A stretch of 57,155 bases of DNA, from NCBI RefSeq assembly GCF_004346685.1, contig NZ_SMCO01000002.1, positions 184,940 through 242,094 of the forward strand, read 5' to 3'. This document shows, piece after piece, positions 44,407 through 53,262 of the stretch. Both the position numbers and the translations under genes were made by a program. The DNA is from Sulfurirhabdus autotrophica. GTDB taxonomy: Bacteria; Pseudomonadota; Gammaproteobacteria; Burkholderiales; SMCO01. Under the pieces are notes generated by a model that made no database searches, was not told the DNA's origin, and saw only the letters and a program-made list of their open reading frames with translations. How positions within the stretch are numbered: position 1 is the first letter of the stretch; the number at the start of each line of letters is the position of its first letter.

Positions 44407-44473
44407 TTTGTTGGTATCAGTGTTGGTATCTGCGTTATTGATATTGCCACATACCAACAAAAGTACCAACACT
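44407..44473. repeat. Integrase arm-type site candidates, right end
   Basis: Four copies of the TACCAACA motif upstream of the integrase: on the - strand at 44407-44416 and 44419-44428 (TACCAACAAA and TACCAACACT), on the + strand at 44452-44461 and 44464-44473 (the same two versions). Each pair is spaced 12 bases, as in the left arm. They lie where the integrase promoter must be, so binding could also repress the gene. Confidence 0.6.
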
Positions 44474-44510
44474 TTTACAGGATTTCTTTGGATTTAACAG
44501 GACCAATACG

Positions 44511-44588
44511 GACGTAAAAAAGGCCGTAAACCTTGTATTTATTGGGGTTTACGGCCTGATTTGGACTGCTTTAGATTTGTTCGTGGTG
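44511..44588 (+). repeat. Right attachment repeat (att)
   Basis: 78 bp shared with 38213-38290. It ends inside the intact tRNA-Thr (CCA end, discriminator base and base 72) and includes the tRNA terminator hairpin at 44515-44556. Confidence 0.82.
44515..44556 (-). terminator. Rho-independent terminator of tRNA-Thr
   Basis: A perfect 10-bp stem (GGCCGTAAAC and GTTTACGGCC) with a 15-base loop, followed on the - strand by six T. It lies 28 bases after the tRNA 3' end. The left attachment repeat has the same hairpin with one G-T pair. Confidence 0.88.
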
Positions 44589-44659
44589 CCGCAGAGAGGA
44601 ATCGAACCCCCGACCTATTCGTTACGAGTGAATTGCTCTACCAACTGAGCTACTACGGC
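44584..44659 (-). tRNA. tRNA-Thr (anticodon CGT)
   Basis: 76 nt that fold into a full cloverleaf: acceptor GCCGTAG with CTGCGGC (one G-T pair), D arm GCTC-AGTTGGTA-GAGC, anticodon loop CTCGTAA (anticodon CGT, Thr), T loop TTCGATT, discriminator A and an encoded CCA. The base pair next to the anticodon loop is an A-C mismatch. The 3' end is the integration site of the element. Confidence 0.93.
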
Positions 44660-44749
44660 ATTTGAGTCACGCATTATAAATCAAAAGCCAATGAATTCAA
44701 AGATCATATATACCGGGACAAAAATGGTGCAGTTCACATCCGTTTATTA

Positions 44750-45013
44750 TCAGTCCACATTGATCAGATAATCCAACTTTAGCCACGCAAGCCCGGCGTT
44801 GAATTTTAATTGTAGCGACAGTGCCTCATCATCATTCGGAATGCTCATCAATTCCTTTAGCGATGGCCATGTGTAAGCCAACCCCTGAAAAACCTGCACA
44901 ATTTTATTCCTTTCATAACTATTGTGCAGCACATTAGGTATCAAATCCTCTCTTTTGATATAGGTAAGCACCATTTTCAGCTCATCATCGCTCCAGACTG
45001 GTTTGTTCATCAT
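44750..45013 (-). CDS. Hypothetical protein, 87 residues
   Basis: A small soluble protein (MNKPVWSDDELKMVLTYIKR...), rich in Leu, Asp and Lys, with no recognised domain. AAAGGGG lies 7 bases before the first of two adjacent ATGs. It follows the 2OG-oxygenase-like gene in the same direction by 84 bases and is the first gene outside the integrated element on this side. Real coding is likely from the ribosome site and the composition. Confidence 0.55.
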   Translation of the reverse strand: MMNKPVWSDDELKMVLTYIKREDLIPNVLHNSYERNKIVQVFQGLAYTWPSLKELMSIPNDDEALSLQLKFNAGLAWLKLDYLINVD

Positions 45014-45097
45014 TACGCATCCCCTTTAGGCTAAAACTGATACCCCAACTCTCCAATAATGCCTGTTCTCTGGTGCCGCTCAAACAACAGAGGGAAG

Positions 45098-45640
45098 TCA
45101 AGCCATCGGTCCAAAATTCATACCCATAGAGAGGCGCCTTTCTTCGCTGAGGTTGGCTGTAACCGAATGTAGTACAGTGGGCGCAAAAAATACAAACATT
45201 CCTGCTTGGGGTGTGACCAGAGTGCGTGTATGCATTTGCTTATCCAACACAACCAGTTCACCAGCATTTTCTGGAACATGAACATAGTAAACGCCCGAAA
45301 GCAGTTCATCATCGTCATCATGATCATGCTCTGTCGTAACGTGTCCAGGACCCATGTCATTCATCCAGAAACCACTACGCAGAACATGCTTAACTTGAAG
45401 AATATTTTGTGCAAGCATTTCCGCCTGCTCCATCACTCTGCCAATGGCGGGGATAAGACCTCGATCAAGGTATAAATTTTCATAACGTCCATTAAAAAAA
45501 TGGCTACGACGTAGCAAATCCTGTTCTCCCAGATTTTGGTATGCCTCCTTGATTTGCTGATTAATTGAAACAGCTTCAGGCAGAAAAGCGACATGAATCG
45601 TCGAATTAGTATAAAGCGTTGGCGTAACCAAAGATTCCAT
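45098..45640 (-). CDS. Putative 2OG-Fe(II) oxygenase
   Basis: 180 residues. The core HDHDDDDELLSGVYYVHVPENAG followed by GMFVFFAPTVLHSVTANLSEERRLSMGMNF matches the double-stranded beta-helix of small 2OG-Fe(II) oxygenases: an HxD-type iron motif, a distal His in LHSV and an Arg in RRLS for 2-oxoglutarate. The usual spacing is compact here because of a run of five Asp. Substrate is unknown; members of this family are often hypothetical. Signals for export are absent. The iron ligands cannot be assigned with certainty among the H and D residues of EHDHD. Confidence 0.72.
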   Translation of the reverse strand: MESLVTPTLYTNSTIHVAFLPEAVSINQQIKEAYQNLGEQDLLRRSHFFNGRYENLYLDRGLIPAIGRVMEQAEMLAQNILQVKHVLRSGFWMNDMGPGHVTTEHDHDDDDELLSGVYYVHVPENAGELVVLDKQMHTRTLVTPQAGMFVFFAPTVLHSVTANLSEERRLSMGMNFGPMA

Positions 45641-45765
45641 AGTCGATTTTCTATCTGACTTCTAAATAAGCGAGCAATTGCGCTCAAAAATCACATTTTA
45701 TGCGAACTCATCGATTCTTGACAGACAGTTAATCGGCAATTGAGCTGCTTCAGTTCTTGTAACCA

Positions 45766-46602
45766 CTAACTCCAATCATCACCGCCAATGTCTGAATTGT
45801 CGGCTACACTTGCATTATCATCCCATGAAGCGTTATCGGCTATACCAAAATCTGTGCCCCCCATATCATTTGTAGTGGAATTCCATGTATCTGGGATGGA
45901 AGTAGGCGCGCTGGCATTATTACGATTACCATCCATAAAATGATGAACCAGAGCTTCGCCGGCTACCATGCCAGCACCTACGGCGGCACCGGTTACAAGG
46001 CCGGAAACGATATTTGAACCGATACCGCCGCTGGCTGGAGCTGCAGGCGCAATACTTCCTCCTGGGGGATATGCTGCATTAGGTTGTCCGATCGCACCAA
46101 ACATGCCGGCTTGATAGTTACCTGCGGGTGACGCAGCATTCCGGTTTGTAATTGCCCGGACAACCAGCGTAATGACAATGATTGAACCAATTCCCAGCAT
46201 CAACATACCCCAAGGAAAACCAGCAGTATTTCCTATTGCCCCACTTTTAGTTGAAAACGGTTTCTGATGAATTGAAGCAATCATGGTTTTGAGTTCGCTT
46301 ACTGCCTGCGGCTTGGCAAAAGGCAATCCCGGCGCCAAACTTTCTGCCCGGTTAAGCTCTACCTCAGCATTTTCAAAACGACCTTGTTTTGCCAATATCT
46401 CGGCTTCAACATAATGCGCCTTACTGCTGTTAGGATGTTCCTTGAGGACTGATTCCATCATACCCTGCGCTTCCCCCAACCTGCCAGCTTCAGCAGCCAG
46501 ATATACCTGGTGTAGGGTTGGATTACTATCTGCCAACACGGGGCCAATAATGAAAGACAGCGCGCCTAACAAGAACATTCCAGGTATTAATTGCTTAAAC
46601 AT
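45766..46602 (-). CDS. TPR membrane protein with Gly/Ala-rich region
   Basis: 278 residues: a signal peptide (about 1-24, VLADS), TPR-like helices (about 30-110, AKAHYVEAEILAKQGRFENAEVEL), a membrane segment (about 131-151, GMLMLGIGSIIVITLVVRAI), then a Gly/Ala/Pro-rich part with NIVSGLVTGAAVGAGMVAGEALVHHFM and an acidic end (DIGGDDWS). I know this type as a hypothetical family in betaproteobacteria without an assigned job. The start has AGGAGG 6 bases upstream. Between the czc operon and this gene there are 87 bases. Confidence 0.75.
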   Translation of the reverse strand: MFKQLIPGMFLLGALSFIIGPVLADSNPTLHQVYLAAEAGRLGEAQGMMESVLKEHPNSSKAHYVEAEILAKQGRFENAEVELNRAESLAPGLPFAKPQAVSELKTMIASIHQKPFSTKSGAIGNTAGFPWGMLMLGIGSIIVITLVVRAITNRNAASPAGNYQAGMFGAIGQPNAAYPPGGSIAPAAPASGGIGSNIVSGLVTGAAVGAGMVAGEALVHHFMDGNRNNASAPTSIPDTWNSTTNDMGGTDFGIADNASWDDNASVADNSDIGGDDWS

Positions 46603-46689
46603 TTTACATCCTCCTGAAAAATTTAAAAAACCAACTATCTATACAATAAAACCAAGCAACCCTATTTCACGTCATTACCTGCTTTCACT

Positions 46690-49600
46690 TCACTCCGTTT
46701 CTTTTTTCTCTGCAAAATAAGGGTATGCCAGGGGTAGCAACAGCAATGTAAATAAAGTAGCCGACACAATGCCGCCTACGATAACCACTGCAAATGGCCT
46801 TTGCGTTTCCGAGCCAATACCGTGCGACAACGCAGCGGGTAACAATCCCAAACCGGCCATTAAAGCTGTCATCAGGATTGGGCGCAACCTTGAAACAGCG
46901 CCTTCTACCGCACTTTCGAACGCCGATTGATTGCTCCGTGCGATATCTACAATCTGTTCCACCATGATGACCCCGTTTTGCACTGAGATACCCGCTACAG
47001 CAATAAAACCCACCGCCGCAGACACAGAAAAATGCAGGCCAACGACAGCAAGACCAACAATGCCTCCAATCAGGGTAAACGGCACGATTGAAAGCACCAG
47101 CATGGCTTTACGCACGGAACGGAATGCCCAGAATAACAGGGAGAAAATCAAAAATATTGTGATAGGAACAATAATTTCAAGTCGTTTGACTGCACGTTGC
47201 TGGTTCTCAAACTGACCACCCCATGTAATCTGATAGCCAGGAGGCAAATGCACTTGCTCTGCAACTTTTTGCTGTGCTTCTGCCACAAAACTGCCTTGAT
47301 CGCGTCCAAGCAGGTTGGCTTTTACTGAAGCATTCCGTTCGCCTGCCTCGCGACTGATGCGCGCTGCACCTTGTCGGATGTCTATGCGGGCAATATCTCC
47401 CAGCGGCACAGTGCCTGTCCCCCCGGGAAGATTCACCTGCAGCGCGGCTATATCATCGATAGAATCCCGGAATTCTTTCTTCAAACGGATTGTGATATCA
47501 AAACGACGATCACCCTCGTAATAGGCGTTCACAACATTCCCCGCCAGCGCGGTCTGGATTGCCAAATTCACGTCCGAAACATTAATGCCCAATCTGGCAA
47601 TCTTTTCCCGATCAATCACGATATCCAGTTCGCTTTGCCCACCGATTTTTACAGCTGCGACATCGGCAGAACCGGCTATTCCCTTTAGTATCGATGCTAT
47701 CTGCTCGCTCTTTTGTGTAAGCACATCCAGGTCTGGCCCAAAAATCTTGACAGCAATTTCCCCCTTAACCCCAGACAGTGCTTCTTCGACGTTGTCCTCG
47801 ATCACCTGTGAAAAATTGGTTGGAACCCCCGGAATCGTCCGGATTTTTGCTGACATATCGGCTATCAGACTTTCCTTGTCTGCAAATTTCCATTGATCGC
47901 GAGGCTGTAAATTAGCCAGAATTTCCATATTGTTCGGCCCTTTAGGATCCGTGCCATCATCCGGGCGTCCAACCTGGGAAATAATGTCACTGACTTCCGG
48001 ATAACTTTGCAATATTGCGCGAACCTGATGTTCAACCTGCTGTGTTTTTTGGAGTGAACTCGATGTTGGCAAAGAAATAGTCAGCCAGATGTTTCCCTCA
48101 TCAAGTTTCGGTAAAAATTCGCTTCCCAGCATTGGCGCAAACGCCAAAGTGATCATAAGAAGGGCTGCCGACCCACCCATCACCCATGTTTTCATGCCTT
48201 GAGCACGCACTAGCATTGCACGATACATTTCTTGAATATGATGCAGCCAGGCGCTATGTTTTTCAGCCATGGGGTGACGTTTCAAGGACCATGCCAACAA
48301 AGTTGGCACCAGCGTCATCGTCAGAATAATGGCACCCAGCATGGCAAAGCTGAGAGTGAGTGCAACCGGAGAGAAAATTTTTCCTTCAACTCGCTGAAAG
48401 GTAAAAATCGGAATAAAGGCAACAATGATGATTGCTTTAGCAAACAGAATCGGATGACCGAGATCAACAATCGTTTGCTTCAAAGTGCTTTTGCGCCAGG
48501 CATAAGGTGTATGCCAAGCTGCAGCATCATAATTTTGTATGGCCAACCGCACCATCAATGCTTCCACCAGCACCACTGCACTATCAATGATAATTCCGAA
48601 ATCCACTGCACCGAGAGAGATCAGATTAGCCGGGATGCCTCGCGCATCGAGCATGATGAATGCAAACAGCAGTGACAAAGGAATCACCGTCGCCACGATT
48701 AGTGCTGATCGCCAATTACCTAAAAAGACAATCAAAATGGCGATTACCAGCACTGCTCCTACCAGCAGGTTTTCACCCACTGTACGCACTGTATGGTCTA
48801 TTAATTTGGTGCGGTCGTAGATCGTTTTAATGTGCACGCCCTTGGGCAGCTTGGCATTGATTGCGGCAATGCTTTGCTTCACATTTTCCACTACTTTCGC
48901 GGCATTGCTCCCTTTGCTCATCTGTACGATACCTTCCACCACGCTATCGTCTTTATTAAATGCAACTACGCCAGAGAGTGGGCGGTGCCCGACAGTGACC
49001 TCTGCAACATCAGAAACCAAGACGGTTCTTCCATTTTTTGCACTGACAATGACGCGACCAATTTCATCCATGCTATTAAAGATACCGATTCCTCTTACAA
49101 CCAGCGCTTCATCTCCGCGCTTGACCAAACCACCACCAACATTAGCACTATTGTTGGTCAGGGCCTGACTGACTTGATCGATCGTGATGCCAAAACGCTT
49201 TAATGCATAGGGGTCAATTTGAGCTTGATATTCCTTGACCGTCCCGCCAAAACTGACAACGTCAGCCACGCCTGAAACAATTCTGAGATTAGGCCGAATG
49301 ACCCAGTCCTGAATCGCTCGCACTTCATTGGCATCCATACCAGCAGGAAATTCCACAATATAGCGATATATCTCACCAACAGCTGTCGTCAGTGGCGCAA
49401 GCCCAGGCTGTATTCCTAGAGGCAAAGTGACGTTTTGCAGTTTTTCCAATACCTGCTGCCGGGCAAAATAATCGTCCGTACCATCCGCGAAAGTAATGGT
49501 GACAACAGATAGCCCGGTGATCGAAACCGATCGCAACTGCGTCTGACTTGGCACACCGCTCATTTCCCGTTCAATCGGAAGCGTGATGGTACGTTCCACC

Positions 49601-49779
49601 TCTTCCGGTGCCTGCCCGGCATACTGCGTTACAATCTGTACCTGCACATCCTGCACATCCGGAAAAGCTTCAATCGGCAGATTACCCAGCGCTCGATAGC
49701 CCAATAAAACCAGCGCTCCTGTAAAGATAAGAACAAAAACACGTTGCGCAAGTACAAAATCAACCAGCTTACTGAGCAT
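46690..49779 (-). CDS. czcA: Heavy-metal efflux RND transporter, CzcA type
   Basis: 1029 residues with the 12-helix RND plan: the large loops after helices 1 and 7, and PIEAFPDVQDVQVQI near the start. The proton-relay/metal signature in helix 4, GAVDFGIIIDSAVVLVE, keeps the two Asp and the Glu of the CzcA subfamily (DFGxIVDGAVxxVE) and differs from the CusA form, which points to divalent cations such as Zn, Co, Cd or Ni, not Cu/Ag. It is the inner-membrane pump of a tripartite system. ATG at 49779 has GAGGTGG 7 bases upstream and gives the usual family start (MLSKLV); ATG 49797 is an alternative. It overlaps the czcB-type gene by 11 bases. Confidence 0.93.
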   Translation of the reverse strand: MLSKLVDFVLAQRVFVLIFTGALVLLGYRALGNLPIEAFPDVQDVQVQIVTQYAGQAPEEVERTITLPIEREMSGVPSQTQLRSVSITGLSVVTITFADGTDDYFARQQVLEKLQNVTLPLGIQPGLAPLTTAVGEIYRYIVEFPAGMDANEVRAIQDWVIRPNLRIVSGVADVVSFGGTVKEYQAQIDPYALKRFGITIDQVSQALTNNSANVGGGLVKRGDEALVVRGIGIFNSMDEIGRVIVSAKNGRTVLVSDVAEVTVGHRPLSGVVAFNKDDSVVEGIVQMSKGSNAAKVVENVKQSIAAINAKLPKGVHIKTIYDRTKLIDHTVRTVGENLLVGAVLVIAILIVFLGNWRSALIVATVIPLSLLFAFIMLDARGIPANLISLGAVDFGIIIDSAVVLVEALMVRLAIQNYDAAAWHTPYAWRKSTLKQTIVDLGHPILFAKAIIIVAFIPIFTFQRVEGKIFSPVALTLSFAMLGAIILTMTLVPTLLAWSLKRHPMAEKHSAWLHHIQEMYRAMLVRAQGMKTWVMGGSAALLMITLAFAPMLGSEFLPKLDEGNIWLTISLPTSSSLQKTQQVEHQVRAILQSYPEVSDIISQVGRPDDGTDPKGPNNMEILANLQPRDQWKFADKESLIADMSAKIRTIPGVPTNFSQVIEDNVEEALSGVKGEIAVKIFGPDLDVLTQKSEQIASILKGIAGSADVAAVKIGGQSELDIVIDREKIARLGINVSDVNLAIQTALAGNVVNAYYEGDRRFDITIRLKKEFRDSIDDIAALQVNLPGGTGTVPLGDIARIDIRQGAARISREAGERNASVKANLLGRDQGSFVAEAQQKVAEQVHLPPGYQITWGGQFENQQRAVKRLEIIVPITIFLIFSLLFWAFRSVRKAMLVLSIVPFTLIGGIVGLAVVGLHFSVSAAVGFIAVAGISVQNGVIMVEQIVDIARSNQSAFESAVEGAVSRLRPILMTALMAGLGLLPAALSHGIGSETQRPFAVVIVGGIVSATLFTLLLLPLAYPYFAEKKETE

Positions 49780-50926
49780 CACCAGCCACCTCAGCATTTA
49801 ACAAAAATGCACCTTCCGTCACTACCCGCTCAGCATTCGCAAGCCCCGCATCAATAAAACTTTTATCGTGCCCTTTCATGGCAACATTGACCCTCTGTTT
49901 AACAAACACACCATCTCGTTTTTCTACGAACACATAACTATATAAACCATCGATAAAGAGGCTGGTGTTGGGGACGGGTATTGCAGTCTTGCCATGATCG
50001 TCAGTAAGAAATGACACCCTTGCGAACATCTCGGGTTTTAGCTTATGACCTGAATTCCTAACTGAACAACGCACCTGGATACGACGTGTGCCGGGGTCGA
50101 GTACCAGTCCTACCCTATCTACAGTTGCAGAAAACCGCTCATCAGGATAAGCATCGGTTTCAAGCGTCACTGTCTGTCCGGCATGAATGGCAGCTGCATT
50201 TCTTTCGGGCACATCAACCATGACCCAAAGCCTGTCAAGATCAGTAATGACAAACAAGGGGTTTGGCAAGTCTGGTCTCACTTCAAGTCCCGGGTTTATC
50301 TGCTTGTCAGCTACCATTCCGGCAATTGGCGATTTCAAGCTGAATTCCCCATTTTCCTTACCCACTGCATTCAGGCTTTTCATGCGGAGACTAGCGCGTT
50401 TCGTCTCTGCTTTTGCCTGTTGATAATCCGCCTCTGCCGATTCATAATCCTTACGCGCAATGACTTCGCCCTCAAACAGCGTTTTAGCGCGGTCAAACGC
50501 CAGTTTTTTTCGCAACTCGTCAGCCTGTGCCTTGCGCCAGTCTGCTTCAGCCGTTGCAAAATCAGGGGAATCTATCTCTGTGAGAACAGTACCGCGATGC
50601 ACCTCATCCCCAACCTCAACATGCGAACTCAATACCCGCCCAGCGATTGGAGATGTAACACGAGCGGTTACATTCTCGTCGTAAGTAATGCGTCCATTAA
50701 AAGGTTCAGATACGGGAAGAGGCACTTCTGATACTGTCGCTACTTTAATCAGAGAAAGCTGTGGCGCATTTGGCGCAAACTTGACCTCACCGGGTTGAAG
50801 GTGTGTTTGTGGAATCGGCTTTGCTTTGTTTTCCTGCGCAGCACCAACAAAATGTATACCCGCCACAGACGCGCTTAAAACCGCAACTATGGCTGCAACT
50901 TTAACAAGATTGAATTGAAGGCTCAT
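49769..50926 (-). CDS. czcB: Periplasmic adaptor (CzcB-type membrane fusion protein)
   Basis: 385 residues: an N-terminal anchor (about 8-29), the lipoyl/biotinyl-like halves (SPIAGRVLSSHVEVGDEVHRG and KSPIAGMVADKQINPG), an alpha-helical hairpin between them, and a beta barrel with the MPF domain. It bridges the RND pump to the outer-membrane channel. No His-rich metal-binding N-terminus, found in some CzcB proteins, is present. The start overlaps the czcC-type stop by one base (TAATG) and the stop lies 11 bases past the start of czcA, so the three genes are one operon. Confidence 0.92.
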   Translation of the reverse strand: MSLQFNLVKVAAIVAVLSASVAGIHFVGAAQENKAKPIPQTHLQPGEVKFAPNAPQLSLIKVATVSEVPLPVSEPFNGRITYDENVTARVTSPIAGRVLSSHVEVGDEVHRGTVLTEIDSPDFATAEADWRKAQADELRKKLAFDRAKTLFEGEVIARKDYESAEADYQQAKAETKRASLRMKSLNAVGKENGEFSLKSPIAGMVADKQINPGLEVRPDLPNPLFVITDLDRLWVMVDVPERNAAAIHAGQTVTLETDAYPDERFSATVDRVGLVLDPGTRRIQVRCSVRNSGHKLKPEMFARVSFLTDDHGKTAIPVPNTSLFIDGLYSYVFVEKRDGVFVKQRVNVAMKGHDKSFIDAGLANAERVVTEGAFLLNAEVAGDAQ

Positions 50927-52218
50927 TAACGATTATTCTCCGAAAGTGCCACAGCGGCCTGCATTGCCGCAACTGATTTTGCAAAATTGGCACGCGCTGC
51001 CAGAGCATCAAGCTGAGTAGCGCGCAAAGTACGTCTGGCATCGAGCACATCCATCACACCCAGCGCGCCATTTTTGTAAGCAAACTCAGCCGCATCCGAC
51101 GATTTTTTTGCCGCAGCCAGCAGGCCATCCTCATATTGCTTTACACGTAGGTATGAAGCACGTGCATCCTGCCAGCTATTCGCCAGATCATTACGTGCCA
51201 TATCCCTTGTTTTTTCCAGATTTTCTTGTGCCTGAGTAACCGCCGCTTCCGCTGCTTTTATTTCACCATCAAATGAATAGCGCGCGAAAAGCGGCACCTG
51301 CACTGCTATACCATAGCTGTTGCCGCTGCCTTGTGGATTTGAATCTGAAGCGGGAAAGTGCTCATACTGCACACCGACTGAAACATCACGACTCCGTGAA
51401 GCCCGCGCAAGCTTGCGCGTCGCCAACGCTGCTTCAAGACGAGCTTTTGCAGCTAACACGTCAGATCTTTGCTCAATCAAAACTGCGGATGGTTCTACAT
51501 CATTGAATTTAATTGCAGGCCAACTGTCAGTCAGGTTTATTGCAGACGCACTGGCAGTTTGCCCCAGCACCAGAGCCAGGGCCTGTTTCGCCTTGGCAAT
51601 ATCTGCTTCGGCCTGAGTTACATCATTCTGGGCAGCCATTGCATCAACCTGTAATCGTGCGACATCGGCAAGGGATATATCTCCTGCCTTTTGGCGCTTT
51701 TGCGCTGCAGTAACTGTACTTTCATACAGTGACACAGTCTGCCGCGTAATTTCGCGTTTTTGCTCCGCTGCCAACAAATCATAGTAGGCTTGGCTCACAT
51801 TGACCCGAAGCTGACGGTGCATATCCTCCATGTCTTTACGCGCAGCTTCTTCAAGATCAGCAGCATTTTCAGTTCTGAACTCTCGCTTTCCTCCTCGCTC
51901 GATCAGCTGATCAATTCTGATTGTGCTATCCACTGTCTTGTTACGCAGGTTACCTGCACCTATCCCTGCCGCTGGATTGATATTAAAAGTTTGAATCGTT
52001 AGCATTGGATTGGGTGCAGCTGAGGCAATTATTTTGGCTGCGCCCGCACTTGCTACTGAAGAAACAGATAAACGTAGATCATGATTGTATTCCTCAGCGA
52101 TTTGAATCGCTTGCTCAAGACTCAACTTCTGGAGCCCAACCATTTGATCTGCATTTGAAAGCTTTGATAACAACAATGCGAAAAAAGCAAAAAACACACA
52201 AAATATACGAAATAACAT
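50926..52218 (-). CDS. czcC: Outer-membrane channel (CzcC/TolC-type)
   Basis: About 430 residues: signal peptide (to about residue 24, KLSNADQ), then two outer-membrane-efflux repeats (LSLEQAIQIAEEYNHDL start; QAYYDLLAAEQKREI; second repeat about 230-425). It supplies the exit duct of the metal pump. The start at 52218 has GGA 7 bases before it; ATG codons at 52230 and 52233 would lengthen the leader. First gene of the - strand czcCBA operon, divergent from the two-component genes. Confidence 0.92.
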   Translation of the reverse strand: MLFRIFCVFFAFFALLLSKLSNADQMVGLQKLSLEQAIQIAEEYNHDLRLSVSSVASAGAAKIIASAAPNPMLTIQTFNINPAAGIGAGNLRNKTVDSTIRIDQLIERGGKREFRTENAADLEEAARKDMEDMHRQLRVNVSQAYYDLLAAEQKREITRQTVSLYESTVTAAQKRQKAGDISLADVARLQVDAMAAQNDVTQAEADIAKAKQALALVLGQTASASAINLTDSWPAIKFNDVEPSAVLIEQRSDVLAAKARLEAALATRKLARASRSRDVSVGVQYEHFPASDSNPQGSGNSYGIAVQVPLFARYSFDGEIKAAEAAVTQAQENLEKTRDMARNDLANSWQDARASYLRVKQYEDGLLAAAKKSSDAAEFAYKNGALGVMDVLDARRTLRATQLDALAARANFAKSVAAMQAAVALSENNR

Positions 52219-52593
52219 AGCTTTTTCCATCATCAAACTTAAAGAAAATTTCTTGCCAGTACAATTACAAAGCAATATTCAATGCATTGTCGGCAAAAAG
52301 AGGGGGATAAAAATATCCAGTTCATTTTATGCTCCACGTTAAATTGAACTTGCTTGGCCTCAGCGCAATCCCGCTGACTAAAATCCGATTCATCACTTCA
52401 ATGAGAAATTGGTACACGATTCGAGATACTACTGCCCGACCCTGTCACCAACATGACATGAAGCTGACAAAACCCTGACAGCGCATTATTTAATGAAAAA
52501 TGCCTTATAATTTTGTGCAATGCACTCCAGGACAATCGGATCGCAGTATCATTTCATCCTCACATAGCGCCTCTTTTTTAGGGTAAACAGTGC
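52219..52593. other. Divergent regulatory region between czcC and the two-component genes
   Basis: 375 bases with no gene. It holds the TGACA array (52443-52480) and a perfect TATAAT (52506-52511) read toward the response-regulator gene. I find no clear -10 for the czcC direction; the region nearest czcC (52219-52430) shows nothing recognisable. Confidence 0.6.
52443..52511 (+). promoter_or_regulatory. OmpR-type operator and promoter of the two-component genes
   Basis: TGACA occurs at 52454, 52465 and 52476, in exact 11-base steps, with its inverse TGTCA another 11 bases up at 52443. A TATAAT at 52506-52511 follows; the hexamer 17 bases before it (gcatta) is a poor -35. Direct repeats of 11-base period replacing the -35 box are how OmpR/PmrA-family activators work, so the encoded regulator probably drives its own promoter here. 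Confidence 0.6.
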
Positions 52594-53262
52594 ATGCATG
52601 TTCTATTAGTAGAAGATGACTCCGTCCTTGCTGACGGGATTTCGCGTATATTGAAATCCCACGGTATGGCAGTGGATGTTGTGAATAATGGCAGTGAAGC
52701 GGATTCCATTTTGCAGCACACTGAAGTGGCAGTTATGGTGCTGGATATTGGCTTGCCGGGCATTGACGGCTTTGAGGTAGTGCGACGTTTACGTGCGCGG
52801 GGAAGTCAGCTCCCTGTTCTATTACTGACAGCAAGAGATGCGATTCAAGACCGTGTGCATGGATTGGAGCTGGGCGCGGATGACTATCTGGTCAAGCCTT
52901 TTGCAACGCCCGAACTCGTTGCACGAATAAAAGCACTTGTCAGAAGGAGCGCCCCTAAACCTGCCGAACTCCACATTGGCGGGCTTACCATGGATACATT
53001 TTCCAAACGCGCCAGAATCAACGACCAGCCAATTGAATTGTCCGTCAGGGAATGGGCCGTACTGGAATATCTGATGCAGCATGCATCCAGAGTTGTCTCC
53101 AAACAACAAATTATCGATGCAATCCTGCCGTGGGGAGACGAGCTGACTTTGAATGCCGTTGAAGTCTATATTTCCCGAATCCGCTCGAAAATTTCAGGGG
53201 CGAACATAGAGATACGTACAATCCGCGGCTTCGGCTATATGCTTGAAAAGGTTAGCGTGTAA
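52594..53262 (+). CDS. OmpR-family response regulator of the czc locus
   Basis: 222 residues: receiver (1-118; ED at 7-8, Asp51 in MVLDIGLPGIDG, Lys in YLVKPFA) and an OmpR-type winged-helix DNA-binding domain (about 128-220, LSVREWAVLEYLMQHASRVV, EVYISRIRSKI, IRTIRGFGYML). It resembles QseB/PmrA/TctD regulators. It is divergent from czcCBA and overlaps the kinase gene by one base (TAATG). It probably senses metal through the kinase and controls czcCBA and itself through the TGACA sites. The start has AGGG about 10 bases upstream. Confidence 0.93.
   Translation: MHVLLVEDDSVLADGISRILKSHGMAVDVVNNGSEADSILQHTEVAVMVLDIGLPGIDGFEVVRRLRARGSQLPVLLLTARDAIQDRVHGLELGADDYLVKPFATPELVARIKALVRRSAPKPAELHIGGLTMDTFSKRARINDQPIELSVREWAVLEYLMQHASRVVSKQQIIDAILPWGDELTLNAVEVYISRIRSKISGANIEIRTIRGFGYMLEKVSV

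Larger units (their letters stand above)
38213..44588. mobile_element. Integrated genetic element at tRNA-Thr(CGT), about 6.4 kb
   Basis: The segment is bounded by a 78-bp direct repeat (38213-38290 and 44511-44588) that differs at two positions and overlaps the last five bases of a tRNA-Thr gene plus its terminator. It holds a P4-type integrase next to the tRNA, AlpA, Rha and Rep-like genes, several conserved small genes of phage-like islands, and a VPLPA-CTERM exported protein. No relaxase, terminase or capsid gene is seen, so it is neither a self-transmissible element nor a prophage. It resembles a phage satellite or a small mobilisable island; which one cannot be decided from this sequence. 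Four genes are linked by one- to four-base overlaps, a compact layout typical of satellites. Confidence 0.82.

Noticed and set aside
38213-44588. The element as a prophage or integrative conjugative element
   Set aside because: No terminase, portal, capsid, tail, relaxase or type IV coupling gene can be found in any frame.
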